Assembly (NCBI GenBank): GCA_958407995.1
Contig: CATYJU010000002.1
Coordinates: 22,463 to 86,462, forward strand
Origin: an uncultured Collinsella sp.
Lineage (GTDB): Bacteria > Actinomycetota > Coriobacteriia > Coriobacteriales > Coriobacteriaceae
DNA: 64,000 nucleotides
Reading direction: 5' to 3'
Below, piece by piece: positions 35,465 through 44,332 of the stretch. Numbering within the stretch: position 1 is the stretch's first letter; every line of letters starts with the position of its first letter. The translations under genes were made by a program, and so were the position numbers. The notes beneath the pieces were generated by a model. That model did no database searches. It worked only from the letters and a program-made list of their open reading frames with translations, and had not been told where the DNA came from.

Positions 35465-38400
35465 ATTCGGAGCGTAGGGCTTCTACGGGGTCTTTCTTAG
35501 ATGCGCTGCGGGCCGGCAGTAGGCCGGCGACGACCGTCAGCAGCACCGATATCGCAATGAGTATCAACGCATCCTGCACGGGCAGGCTCATCAGGTTGGG
35601 GACCTGCTTGGCAGCAAGCGCCCAAGCATTAACAGGAAAGCTTACGAGCACCACGACGGTAACGGCAAAGACGCCGGCAATGAGACCCTCGATAAAGGTT
35701 TCGGCATTGAACACGTTGGCCACGTTGCGCTTCGACGCGCCGATCGCACGCAGGATGCCGATCTCCTTTTTGCGTTCCAGCACGCTGATGTAGGTGATGA
35801 TGCCGATCATGATGGAGCTCACCACCAGGCTGATACTCACGAATGCGATGAGCACCAAGCTGATGGTGTTCACGATGTCGGTCACCGAGCCCATGATGAT
35901 ACCCATGTAGTCGGTGTACGAGATTGCCTGCTCATCGTGACCAGCGGCTTTGACCTGCTTGTTGTACGCATCGATGTGATCGAGTACGCGCTCCTTGGCC
36001 TCAAAGTCGCGCGGGAAAATCTTGACCGAGATGGGGTCGGCCTCGTCCGCATAGCCCAGTGTGGTCAGATTGTTATCGTAGGTGAGCTTCGACGCCTTGG
36101 CATAGCTCATCATGAGCGAGCTCAGGTCCTCGGCGTCCATGTTGAAGTGAATGGCATGAGCAAAGGCACTCGCATCCACGCGCATGGCGCTCGCCAGGCT
36201 AGCAAAACTCGACGACATCCGCGTCGCCATCTGGCCCATGAGCCCTGCTGCGCCTGCCTTGAGCTGAGCTGACACCGTCGCCGCAATCTGATCGCTGATC
36301 GACTTCATCACCTGATCCATTGCCTGCTGCAGATACGGAGTCAGCTGCTTTTGGACATAGTCGGTCATCGCCTGTTGCAGGCGCTCGGCCAAGGCATCGC
36401 CGCCGAGCGCTTTGAGCTGGGCCAGGATTTGCTGGGCTGCGGCATCATTCTCAAGATACGTCGAGAATGCGGCGGCGAGCTTTGACGCGTCCTTAAGATC
36501 ATCGGGTGTCAGCGCCTTAAACTGATCAGACTGCAAAAAGCCCTCAAACAGCTGGTTGGCTAGCGTTCCCACCTGCTGCATTTGCTCGGGCGTGAGTTCC
36601 AGACCGTCAAAGATACCCGAGAAATCTGGGGCCGGCGCTTTGGCCATGATGTCGCTGAAGTCGATGTCCTTACCAACGCCCGAAAGGTCAATATCCAGCC
36701 CGGACAAATCAAGACCTGACAGGTCCATACCGCCGGCTGCACCCGAGAGCGCAGACGCATCGAACGAGAACGCGCTCTTGAGCGCCGCCTCGTCCACACT
36801 GAACATGCTGCCCAAATCCACGCCTTGCTTGGCCTCGCCTTGCAGCTCGTCGAAGGTTTTGCCCGTAAAGACATCCGTCTCGGGGCGGGCGAGTTGCTCC
36901 TGCACAATCTGCGAATCGGAGGCGCGCTCCATAAGCTGACGAGTTAGTGCATGCGTATAGGCAATGCCCGGGGTCAATGCGCTCGCATTGGCCGTCTCGT
37001 TAGGTCGCACCACGCCCACAATGTGCACGTCGATACCGTCGGCAACCTTGGCGGCCATAAAGTCGGCGTCGCCAGACATGTCGGTCCACATGCCGGTCTC
37101 TTCGTTTTTGCGATAGGCATCGGCCGGCGACAGCATCTTAAACGTCGTGGACAGCGCATCGTCGTAGGTAAAGTCGGTACCGGTCTCGGGTGCTTTGACC
37201 CCACCGTCGGCCGTCATAGCACTGTTAACCAGGTCGTTGAGCTCATCGATATTCAGCGCACCGATGCTGTAGAGCGTGTAGTCGCCCACCGTACCGCGGC
37301 TCGAAAGCACCATCACGGCTTCGTTGGCGGACGTGGGCCAGTGACCGGCGACGACATCGTACTGGCTGTCGAGCAGACTCTGGTCGTCAATCATCTCGTT
37401 AAAGACCGAGGTTCCCATGGATTCCATGCTCACCGTTGCCGCCGAACTCGCACCTCCGCTCATGGCCTCGGTCATGGCGTTGGGCACCAGCCGGACAGGC
37501 TTCTCATCGCCCTTGCCGGCACGATAGACAACCGGCGATACACCGTAGCCGTACTGAATGGCGTTGACCTCTTTATCGATGCCGTCGCCACCGGCATCGA
37601 GCCATGCCTTAAAGCTCGTCATGTCGTTGGACTTAACGCTTGCAAACATGTCCTTTACGGCCGTAACCACGGGGATCTTATCGGTTCCCTTAGCTTTGCC
37701 ACCAGTACCGTCGGACAAATCCCCGCCGTTGGACGCCTCATCATCCGCAGCCCCCTGTCCGCCCATCATGGATGACAGGTCGTAGTCCTGCTTGGAGATC
37801 GTAAGCGGGTAACTCGAGAGCGTATCCTCCTCGACCTTTTTGATGTAGCCGTTTACGCCATTGGACAGCGCCAGAATCGCCGCGATACCGATAATGCCAA
37901 TCGAGCCCGCAAAGGCAGTCATGGCCGTGCGGCCCTTCTTGGTCATGAGGTTTCGGGCAGAAAGCCCCAGCGCCGTCACAAAGCTCATCGAGGTTTTGCG
38001 CGTAGGCTTGGCTTCGCGGCGCGTGGCGTCAGCGACATCGAAAGGGTCGGAATCGTCGGTGATCTTGCCGTCCGCCAGGTTAACGATGCGCGTGGCGTAT
38101 TGGTACGCCAGCTCGGGATTGTGCGTGACCATAATAACCAAACGGTCGCGCGCCACATCCTTGAGCAGATCCATGACCTGTACGGATGTCGTTGAGTCCA
38201 GGGCGCCGGTCGGCTCGTCTGCCAGCACAATCTCGGGATCATTAATCAGGGCGCGGGCAATGGCCACGCGCTGCATCTGCCCGCCCGAAAGCTGGCTCGG
38301 GCGCTTGTTAACGTGCTCGCCCAGGCCGACTTTCTCCAACGCCTCGCGTGCACGCTGGCGGCGCTCGGCATGCCCCACGCCCGTAAGCGTGAGCGCCAGC

Positions 38401-38714
38401 TCCACGTTTTCCAAAATGGTCTGATGCGGAATGAGGTTATAGCTCTGGAACACAAAGCCGATGCGGTTGTTGCGATAGGCATCCCAATCGCGATCGTGAA
38501 AGTCCTTGGTCGAGATGCCGTCGATCAGCAGGTCGCCGGAATCGAAATGATCGAGCCCACCGATAACGTTGAGCATCGTGGTTTTACCCGAGCCCGAGGG
38601 ACCCAGAATGGCCACGAACTCGTTATCGCGAAAAGATAGGCTTACGCTGTCGAGCGCCACCTGCGTAAACGACTGCGTGACGTACCTTTTGCAAATACTT
38701 TTGAGCTCCAACAT
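35463..38714 (-). CDS. MacB-like ABC exporter fusion with very large external domain
   Basis: A 1083-residue fused ABC exporter. The N-terminal ATPase has Walker A GPSGSGKTT (near residue 37), the signature LSGGQMQRVAIARAL and Walker B IVLADEPTGALDS. A first transmembrane segment (AFAGSIGIIGIAAILALSNG) near residue 275 is followed by roughly 570 external residues and three FtsX-type helices near the C-terminus (ITYISVLERKKEIGILRAIGASK between them). The external part has Gly/Asp-rich, LSGL-repeated stretches and helical segments with many Gln. MacB-like proteins export peptides or lipids or act in envelope stress. The start MLELKSICKRY at 38714 has GAGAGG ahead. Confidence 0.9.
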   Translation of the reverse strand: MLELKSICKRYVTQSFTQVALDSVSLSFRDNEFVAILGPSGSGKTTMLNVIGGLDHFDSGDLLIDGISTKDFHDRDWDAYRNNRIGFVFQSYNLIPHQTILENVELALTLTGVGHAERRQRAREALEKVGLGEHVNKRPSQLSGGQMQRVAIARALINDPEIVLADEPTGALDSTTSVQVMDLLKDVARDRLVIMVTHNPELAYQYATRIVNLADGKITDDSDPFDVADATRREAKPTRKTSMSFVTALGLSARNLMTKKGRTAMTAFAGSIGIIGIAAILALSNGVNGYIKKVEEDTLSSYPLTISKQDYDLSSMMGGQGAADDEASNGGDLSDGTGGKAKGTDKIPVVTAVKDMFASVKSNDMTSFKAWLDAGGDGIDKEVNAIQYGYGVSPVVYRAGKGDEKPVRLVPNAMTEAMSGGASSAATVSMESMGTSVFNEMIDDQSLLDSQYDVVAGHWPTSANEAVMVLSSRGTVGDYTLYSIGALNIDELNDLVNSAMTADGGVKAPETGTDFTYDDALSTTFKMLSPADAYRKNEETGMWTDMSGDADFMAAKVADGIDVHIVGVVRPNETANASALTPGIAYTHALTRQLMERASDSQIVQEQLARPETDVFTGKTFDELQGEAKQGVDLGSMFSVDEAALKSAFSFDASALSGAAGGMDLSGLDLSGLDIDLSGVGKDIDFSDIMAKAPAPDFSGIFDGLELTPEQMQQVGTLANQLFEGFLQSDQFKALTPDDLKDASKLAAAFSTYLENDAAAQQILAQLKALGGDALAERLQQAMTDYVQKQLTPYLQQAMDQVMKSISDQIAATVSAQLKAGAAGLMGQMATRMSSSFASLASAMRVDASAFAHAIHFNMDAEDLSSLMMSYAKASKLTYDNNLTTLGYADEADPISVKIFPRDFEAKERVLDHIDAYNKQVKAAGHDEQAISYTDYMGIIMGSVTDIVNTISLVLIAFVSISLVVSSIMIGIITYISVLERKKEIGILRAIGASKRNVANVFNAETFIEGLIAGVFAVTVVVLVSFPVNAWALAAKQVPNLMSLPVQDALILIAISVLLTVVAGLLPARSASKKDPVEALRSE

Positions 38715-38867
38715 GGACGGCAACCTCTCCCACGCGGGCACGTTCACCCGCTCTCCTCCGCCGTTCGTATTCGACGCGTTTGTCCTACTCTATCCCCATT
38801 TTTTGCCGGAACCAGTGAGGAATGTAACGAAGCGCGCCAAAAAACGAACGGGACGGCACCCAAAAGA

Positions 38868-38889
38868 AGAGGTCCCGAGCGGGACCTCT
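38868..38889 (-). terminator. Terminator of the TlpA-4Fe-4S operon
   Basis: AGAGGTCCCG and CGGGACCTCT form a 10-bp stem with a 2-base loop, 80 bases past the stop of the TlpA-like gene. Confidence 0.7.
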
Positions 38890-38968
38890 ATATGGTGGAG
38901 TTTATCTTGAAAGGTAGCGGACTACTTCGCACAGCGGCCCACGATCCTCGCTATGCTTTACGCGTTTT

Positions 38969-39940
38969 CTACTGCTCGCTATTCGCAATCGCCTGGTCGA
39001 TAAGCTTGTCGAGTGCTGCGCGCTGCTCGGCGGAGCTGATGGCTCCCACGATTGGATCCCCTACGATGTTGCCATTCTGATCGATGACATACGTTGTCGG
39101 GAACGAGAACAAATTTGACGTGAACTTACCGGCCTCGCTATCCGACTTGAACCAGATGTTCTTATATGTCACGCCCTTCTTGCTCAGCACGTCCTTGGCA
39201 TCTGCAATCTCGCCCTTGTTGCCATCGAGCGTAAAGGAATTGACGCCCACGACCTGGCCGCCCTTCTCGGCAAGCTCCTGATTCAGCTTCTCAAGATCGC
39301 CCAGCTCGCCCACGCACGGCTTGCAAGTAGTGAACCAGAAGTTCATGACGGTGACCTTGTTCTTAGAGAACAGCTCGTCGCTGCTCACGTCGTTGCCATC
39401 CAGGTCCTTGCCCGTAAAGCTGGGGAACTTCGTCGCCTCGCTCGAAGCATTGGCACCAGCCGTCATGCCAGCGGTCGAAGCGTCGACGCTCTCGCCTGCA
39501 CTCGGCGTGCTTCCACAGCCGGGGAACTCCTTCTCCAGGCTCTCGAGCTTGTCCTCGATCTCCTTGATCTGCTGTGCACCGGCCTTGAGTGTCTTAAGCT
39601 CATCCGCCGTGAACTCATCCTTGGCGCCGTCGATGGTCTTGAGCAGAAAATCGCCGTAATTGCTGCCATCCTCAATCATTGCCGAGTCTTTATTTGCCGC
39701 ATTGAATACCTTTTCCCACAGCGCGTTATCACTCGAAAAGATCTCGTTCTCCTTCTGCATGAGCTTCGCATACAGCTCAGCGGCCTCGTCGGCATTGGCC
39801 GGCTTCTGCGCAGTGAGCTCTGCGATCTTAGGATCGGAGCTCGCAGATTCGCTCGCATTGCCACCGGGCGCCGAACATGCCACAAGGCACAAGGCCAATA
39901 CCGGCACCATAAACAGGGCCGCAATCTTAGAAAGCTTCAT
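38969..39940 (-). CDS. TlpA-like thioredoxin-fold lipoprotein
   Basis: A 323-residue lipoprotein with a thioredoxin-like C-terminal domain. The N-terminal signal MKLSKIAALFMVPVLALC ends in a lipobox LVAC. The redox motif is CKPC in MNFWFTTCKPCVGEL, with a VGVNSFTL segment and TYVIDQNGNIVG typical of TlpA/ResA proteins. Residues about 40-150 form an unrecognised helical domain (EEL-, LKTLKAGAQQIKEIEDKLE). Start ATG 39940 has GGAGG seven bases upstream. It is 29 bp downstream of the membrane 4Fe-4S protein, so it probably receives electrons or thiol reduction from it outside the membrane. Confidence 0.88.
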   Translation of the reverse strand: MKLSKIAALFMVPVLALCLVACSAPGGNASESASSDPKIAELTAQKPANADEAAELYAKLMQKENEIFSSDNALWEKVFNAANKDSAMIEDGSNYGDFLLKTIDGAKDEFTADELKTLKAGAQQIKEIEDKLESLEKEFPGCGSTPSAGESVDASTAGMTAGANASSEATKFPSFTGKDLDGNDVSSDELFSKNKVTVMNFWFTTCKPCVGELGDLEKLNQELAEKGGQVVGVNSFTLDGNKGEIADAKDVLSKKGVTYKNIWFKSDSEAGKFTSNLFSFPTTYVIDQNGNIVGDPIVGAISSAEQRAALDKLIDQAIANSEQ

Positions 39941-39969
39941 AGTCATTCCTCCGTTTTGTCGAAGCTTGT

Positions 39970-40872
39970 TTACTTTTTATCGGCGGTCAAGGGAAGCTTT
40001 TCCGCCGACACATCCAGGCCATAGCGATAGCTGATGGCATCGACAGGACAGGCCCCGATGCACTTTCCGCACCGGATGCATTCGGCATGATTGGGCGCGC
40101 GGACCACATCAACGTCCATCTGACAAACCTTTGAGCACTTGCCGCACGAGACGCATTTGCACGCGTCAACCTGAATCCCCAGCAGGGACACCCTATTCAT
40201 GAGCGCATAGAATGCGCCGAGTGGACAAATCCATTTGCAGAAGGGGCGGTAGAACAAAACGCTCAGCACTACCACGGCAATGAGAACGGCAAGTTTCCAA
40301 GTAAAGAGCTGCCCCAACGCAGATCGAATGCCGGCATTGGCAATGGCCAGCGGAATGGCGCCCTCGAGCACACCCTGCGGACAGATGTACTTACAAAAGA
40401 ACGGGTCGCCCATGCCCACGTCGTTAACCACCAAGACGGGCAGCAGCACCACGGCAAACAGCAGCACGACGTACTTGATGTACGTGAGCGGCTTGAGCTT
40501 TTTCGTGGAGAACTTTTTGCCGGGAATCTTATGAAGCAGCTCCTGCAGCCAGCCAAACGGACACAGAAAGCCGCATACAAAGCGTCCCAGCAGCACGCCG
40601 AGCAAAATGAGCGTACCGGTAACATAGTAAGAAAAGTTGAACTTGGATGAACCTACCACCGACTGGAACGACCCGATGGGGCACGCACCCGATGCCGCGG
40701 GGCACGAATAGCAATTAAGCCCAGGTACGCAGACTGTTTTTCCCGCGCCCTGATAGATGCCGCCTTTGGCAAAGTTTGGCAGGTGAATATTGGTGACCAG
40801 CGTCGCCGCCGCCTGAATGAATCCGCGAAATCGGGCCAAAACATGCGACGCAGTGTTTTCTCTTTTATCCAA
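39970..40872 (-). CDS. Membrane-bound 4Fe-4S protein, NapH/CcdA-neighbour type
   Basis: A 300-residue membrane protein with about five hydrophobic segments and several cysteine motifs. CPAASGACPIGSFQ and CGFLCPFGW resemble the polyferredoxin NapH/RdxA pattern, and the C-terminus has two 4Fe-4S clusters, CVSCGKCSKVCQM and CIRCGKCIGACPV. The upstream part of the open frame (MPWCALALC...) is the next gene read out of frame; the TTG start at 40872 (LDKRENTASHV) has GGAGTG ten bases upstream and overlaps the small upstream gene. Likely carries electrons through the membrane for the TlpA-like lipoprotein. Confidence 0.85.
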   Translation of the reverse strand: MDKRENTASHVLARFRGFIQAAATLVTNIHLPNFAKGGIYQGAGKTVCVPGLNCYSCPAASGACPIGSFQSVVGSSKFNFSYYVTGTLILLGVLLGRFVCGFLCPFGWLQELLHKIPGKKFSTKKLKPLTYIKYVVLLFAVVLLPVLVVNDVGMGDPFFCKYICPQGVLEGAIPLAIANAGIRSALGQLFTWKLAVLIAVVVLSVLFYRPFCKWICPLGAFYALMNRVSLLGIQVDACKCVSCGKCSKVCQMDVDVVRAPNHAECIRCGKCIGACPVDAISYRYGLDVSAEKLPLTADKK

Positions 40873-41014
40873 TTCCGATACACTCCAAGCACAGCCTAAT
40901 CGCTTTGGCCAGCACGGCATCCGCCTCGCCACGCATAACGCCAAAGCACACCATGGCAATTCCGACGATCAACAAAGCGACCTGTACCACGGGTTTTACC
41001 GCTTTGAACAACAC
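40865..41014 (-). CDS. CD1871A-type CXXC mini-protein
   Basis: A 49-residue membrane peptide. It reads MLFKAVKPVVQVALLIVGIAMV then FGVMRGEADAVLAKAI and ends LCLECIGIG: one transmembrane helix, RGE, a KAI helix and a CLEC cysteine pair, the pattern of CD1871A-family CXXC proteins. These are found next to membrane 4Fe-4S and thioredoxin-like genes, as here. It starts GTG 41014 after GGAG and its end overlaps the next gene, so the three genes are coupled. Probably a redox relay. Confidence 0.75.
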   Translation of the reverse strand: MLFKAVKPVVQVALLIVGIAMVCFGVMRGEADAVLAKAIRLCLECIGIG

Positions 41015-41101
41015 GACCACTCCTTTCGTTACGCGACCATTGGACCATATCGGCTATAAAATCCGTGTTAAGCGCGATATGGAATGTGCAAGGAGACTGT
41101 T

Positions 41102-41776
41102 ATGCGTATTTTGATCGTCGAAGACGAGCGAGCACTGTGCGATGCAATCGCGCGCAGCTTGCGAAACTTGGCGTACAGCGTCGACTGCTGTCACGATGGA
41201 CAGGAGGCGCTCGACCTGCTGGGCGTCGAAGTCTTTGACCTCGTGGTGCTCGACCTCAATCTCCCCCGTATCGACGGCATGACCGTGCTCAGGGAACTTA
41301 GGAAAACCGACTGCGAGACCAAGGTACTGATTCTGTCCGCACGTGGCGAAGTATCCGATAAAGTCGCCGGACTCGATGCCGGCGCCAACGATTACCTTAC
41401 CAAGCCGTTTCATCTGGACGAACTTGCGGCAAGGATCCGCAGCCTTACCCTCAGGCGCTTCGCACAAAGCGACATAGTATTAACCTGCGGAAAGCTCAAC
41501 TTTGACACCAAGGCGCGCATCGCTTCCGTGGACAGTGAGGCTCTATCTCTTACACGCAAGGAAACGGGAATCTTGGAATACCTGATGCTTAATCAGGGGC
41601 GACCGGTAAGCCAAGAGGAGCTTATAGAGCACGTTTGGGATAGCACCGTGAACAGCTTTAGCAACGCAACCCGCGTTCACATCTCGTCGCTCCGAAAAAA
41701 GTTGCGCGGCGCTTTGGGATACGACCCGATTCGCAATCGGATTGGAGAGGGCTACGTTATGGAGGATGGAGAATGA
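41102..41776 (+). CDS. OmpR-family response regulator
   Basis: A 224-residue response regulator with receiver and winged-helix output domains. The phospho-acceptor is Asp51 in VVLDLNLPRIDG, with the conserved acidic pair near residue 8 (VEDE) and LSARG, then KPF at the end of the receiver. The C-terminal DNA-binding domain has LTRKETGILEYLMLNQGRPVS and VHISSLRKKLRG. Start ATG 41102 follows AAGGAG. It overlaps the histidine kinase start by 4 bp. It is divergent from the redox operon at 41014, 87 bp away, so that operon is a likely target. Confidence 0.93.
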   Translation: MRILIVEDERALCDAIARSLRNLAYSVDCCHDGQEALDLLGVEVFDLVVLDLNLPRIDGMTVLRELRKTDCETKVLILSARGEVSDKVAGLDAGANDYLTKPFHLDELAARIRSLTLRRFAQSDIVLTCGKLNFDTKARIASVDSEALSLTRKETGILEYLMLNQGRPVSQEELIEHVWDSTVNSFSNATRVHISSLRKKLRGALGYDPIRNRIGEGYVMEDGE

Positions 41777-42924
41777 AAGGGCTTTCGCTGCAATGGCGCA
41801 TAACGATTATGACGGCACTGCTCACGTGTGCGGTATGCGTGCTGACGAACTGCCTGGTCGGCTATACGGGCATGCGCTACATGGATGCCATCGGCAGCGA
41901 CATCTCGGCCTTTAACGCAACCGGCGAAGATTCGCTCCAGGCGTTCGACCCAACGAAAGCGGCCCTCGATGACAAGGTCACAATCGTCGTAAATGACGCA
42001 CAGGAGTCTTTTGGCACGACAGCCTGGTACATCACGGCTGGAGTCACACTCCTTGGCGGCGCGCTGGCATACTTTGTGAGCGGCCGTGCACTCAAACCGC
42101 TACGGGCTTTTGCAGCTCAGGTTGAGCGTGTGCAGCCTGACAACCTAAGCGAAATCAGACTCAGTGAAGATGTGCCCACCGAGCTACAACAATGCAGCGC
42201 CTCTTTCAACGACATGATCGCCCGTCTTGGCGAAGGGTTCTCCGCACAGCGTCAGTTTACCGGCAACGCCGCACACGAGCTGCGCACCCCGCTCGCCCTT
42301 ATGCAAGCACAGATTGAACTATTCATCTCCGAGCACTCCGGTCTGCAACCCGAAACAGCCGAGCTGCTCGGCCTGCTACAAGAACAAACCGAGCGCATGT
42401 CTCGAATGACCAAGGTATTGCTCGAGATGAGTGAGCTCCGCAGCGTTCCTTGCGAGGACGATGTTGAACTCGGCCCCCTGTCCGAAGAGGTCCTCACCGA
42501 CCTTGCGCCACTTGCCGAAAATAAGGGCATAGCCCTCAATTGTGCTGGAGACGCTTTAGTAATCGGGAGCGACACGCTCCTCTATCGGCTGGTGTTTAAC
42601 CTGGTCGAAAATGCCATCCGTTACAGCCGCCCCGGCTCGACTGTCAACGTCTCCATCTGCGACAACAACAGCCGCGTGTTCCTGCGAGTCGAGGACCAGG
42701 GCCCGGGAATACCCAAGCAGTACCGCGAGAGCATCTTCCAACCGTTCTTTCGCCTGGATAAATCCCGCTGCAGGGCATACGGCGGCGCAGGACTCGGGCT
42801 AGCGCTTGTTTGGGAAATTGCAGCGCTTCACGGTGGCACGGTAGAGGTCGAAACAAGTTCCGAGAACGGGACCACTATGCTCGCAAGCCTTCCAAAACGA
42901 TCCGCAGCATTAACCGAACAGTAA
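41773..42924 (+). CDS. Sensor histidine kinase
   Basis: A 383-residue membrane histidine kinase. Two transmembrane segments (ITIMTALLTCAVCVLTNCLV near residue 10; AWYITAGVTLLGGALAYFVSG near residue 85) enclose a short external loop. A HAMP-like region precedes HisKA with phospho-acceptor His168 in GNAAHELRTPLALM, then the ATPase domain with N box FNLVENAIRYSR, G1 VEDQGPGIP and G2 GGAGLGLALV. It overlaps the response-regulator stop codon, so the two are co-expressed. A terminator follows. Confidence 0.93.
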   Translation: MKGLSLQWRITIMTALLTCAVCVLTNCLVGYTGMRYMDAIGSDISAFNATGEDSLQAFDPTKAALDDKVTIVVNDAQESFGTTAWYITAGVTLLGGALAYFVSGRALKPLRAFAAQVERVQPDNLSEIRLSEDVPTELQQCSASFNDMIARLGEGFSAQRQFTGNAAHELRTPLALMQAQIELFISEHSGLQPETAELLGLLQEQTERMSRMTKVLLEMSELRSVPCEDDVELGPLSEEVLTDLAPLAENKGIALNCAGDALVIGSDTLLYRLVFNLVENAIRYSRPGSTVNVSICDNNSRVFLRVEDQGPGIPKQYRESIFQPFFRLDKSRCRAYGGAGLGLALVWEIAALHGGTVEVETSSENGTTMLASLPKRSAALTEQ

Positions 42925-42927
42925 AAC

Positions 42928-42965
42928 GAGAGGGGTCCCGCACACGTTTGCGCGGGACCCCTCTC
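42928..42965 (+). terminator. Terminator of the two-component operon
   Basis: GAGAGGGGTCCCGC and GCGGGACCCCTCTC form a perfect 14-bp stem with a 10-base loop just after the kinase stop codon. Confidence 0.85.
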
Positions 42966-42997
42966 CGTCAATGCAATTCGCCCAAAAGAGTAGAAGT

Positions 42998-43069
42998 TTA
43001 CTCCCACTCGACCGTGCCGACAGGCTTAGGCGTGAGGTCGTAGCACACGCGGCAGATACCGGGGACCTC
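42998..43069 (-). pseudogene. guaA: Fragment of guaA (GMP synthetase) 3' end
   Basis: On the minus strand 23 codons read EVPGICRVCYDLTPKPVGTV followed by EWE and TAA. This matches the very C-terminus of GMP synthetase (typically ...NRVVYD...KPPGTIEWE). Upstream the frame meets a stop one codon earlier, so only the tail remains. The 3' end of guaA is a recurrent target for integrating islands, which duplicate this end. The fragment is best read as an attachment-site or excision scar; the complete guaA is not in the window. Confidence 0.7.
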
Positions 43070-43172
43070 CCTTTATACGTTCGGCACAATCGTAGGCGAT
43101 ACCCACAAATTCCAGTCCCGAGCAACAAGAGTACAATTGCTGCTAGTGTTGCCAGCTGTTGGGAGATGGAAG

Positions 43173-44177
43173 ATGGACTGCGATGGCTACCCATGCGTTC
43201 CCATGCCGTTGATGTGCACCGCCTTTGTGCCGGGGCAGATTGACGCTGCGGTTGCAGGCATTTCCGACCCCGATTCACGCGCCATCGCCACGGCAGAAGC
43301 GCTGTACTTTCGCGGACAGGCCGCACTCGCCGCCAAGACGGCGCACCCCTATCTTGACGTCACCGATCCCGCGCTGCGCTATTCCGCATGCTTTATCTGC
43401 GGATACGCCAGTCTGTCGCTCAACCGTATCACCGACGCCCGCCGGTGCCTTGCGGGCATCCTCGATACGCCGGCCGACGAGGAATCGCCCGCCGTCCACG
43501 CCACGCATATCCTGTTCGCCTCGGCCGCGAGCGTCCTGCTGCACTTGCCTTCCCCGTATTCTGCCGAAGAGTTTTATCCACTTGCGGCGCACCTACCCGA
43601 AGGCCTGCGACTGTTCGCCAGCTACGTGATGGCGCACGCCTTGTATCTGCGCGGCGAATACGGCCGCAGCCTGGGCATGGCGGAAAACGCCCTAATTATG
43701 AAACAGGGAAGCTATCCCATCTCGGAACTGTTCCTGCACCTGGCAGCTTCCATGGCATGCATGAGCCTCAAGGACATCGACGCCGCAAAAGCGCATTTTG
43801 GAGCCGCTTGGGACATTGCGCGCCCCGACGGACTTATCGAGCTCATTGGCGAGCACCACGGCCTTTTGCAGGGGCTCATCGAGGCATGCCTAAAAACGCA
43901 ATACCCTGACGACTTCGCACGCATCATCGAGATCACGTACCGCTTCAGCTACGGCTGGCGGCGCATCCACAACCCCGATTCGGGCGAGGACGTTGCCGAC
44001 GATTTAACGACCACAGAGTTCACCATGGCCATGCTCGCCTGCCGCGGATGGACCAACGCTGAAATCGCAGGCCATATGGGAGTATCGCCGGGCACCGTCA
44101 AAAACCGCCTATCCGGCGTATACGCAAAGCTTGGCATCGGCACACGCGCCGAGCTGGTCGCGCACATGTTGCGTTAG
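43173..44177 (+). CDS. LuxR-type regulator with helical N-terminal domain
   Basis: A 334-residue protein ending in a LuxR helix-turn-helix (LTTTEFTMAMLACRGWTNAEIAGHMGVSPGTVKNRLSGVYAKLGI). The N-terminal 260 residues are helical and look like TPR-type repeats (for example YFRGQAALAAKTAHPYLDV and LYLRGEYGRSLGMAENAL), and no ATP-binding site is visible. The open frame begins at 43137, but ATG 43173 (MDCDGYPCVP) follows GGAAG. It is encoded just upstream of the surface-protein gene in the same direction and probably controls it. Confidence 0.82.
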   Translation: MDCDGYPCVPMPLMCTAFVPGQIDAAVAGISDPDSRAIATAEALYFRGQAALAAKTAHPYLDVTDPALRYSACFICGYASLSLNRITDARRCLAGILDTPADEESPAVHATHILFASAASVLLHLPSPYSAEEFYPLAAHLPEGLRLFASYVMAHALYLRGEYGRSLGMAENALIMKQGSYPISELFLHLAASMACMSLKDIDAAKAHFGAAWDIARPDGLIELIGEHHGLLQGLIEACLKTQYPDDFARIIEITYRFSYGWRRIHNPDSGEDVADDLTTTEFTMAMLACRGWTNAEIAGHMGVSPGTVKNRLSGVYAKLGIGTRAELVAHMLR

Positions 44178-44332
44178 CGACCGGGCTGCCAAGCGCATCG
44201 AACGCGTTCCGGAACCCGGCGCTTCGCTCGATCAATTTGGACATTTTGACCCTTGAACGGCACTACCGCCACGAAGCGTCTTCTCGCAAAATTGGATTAT
44301 TTCCACCGATATTTGCGGGATGGGAGCCCAAG

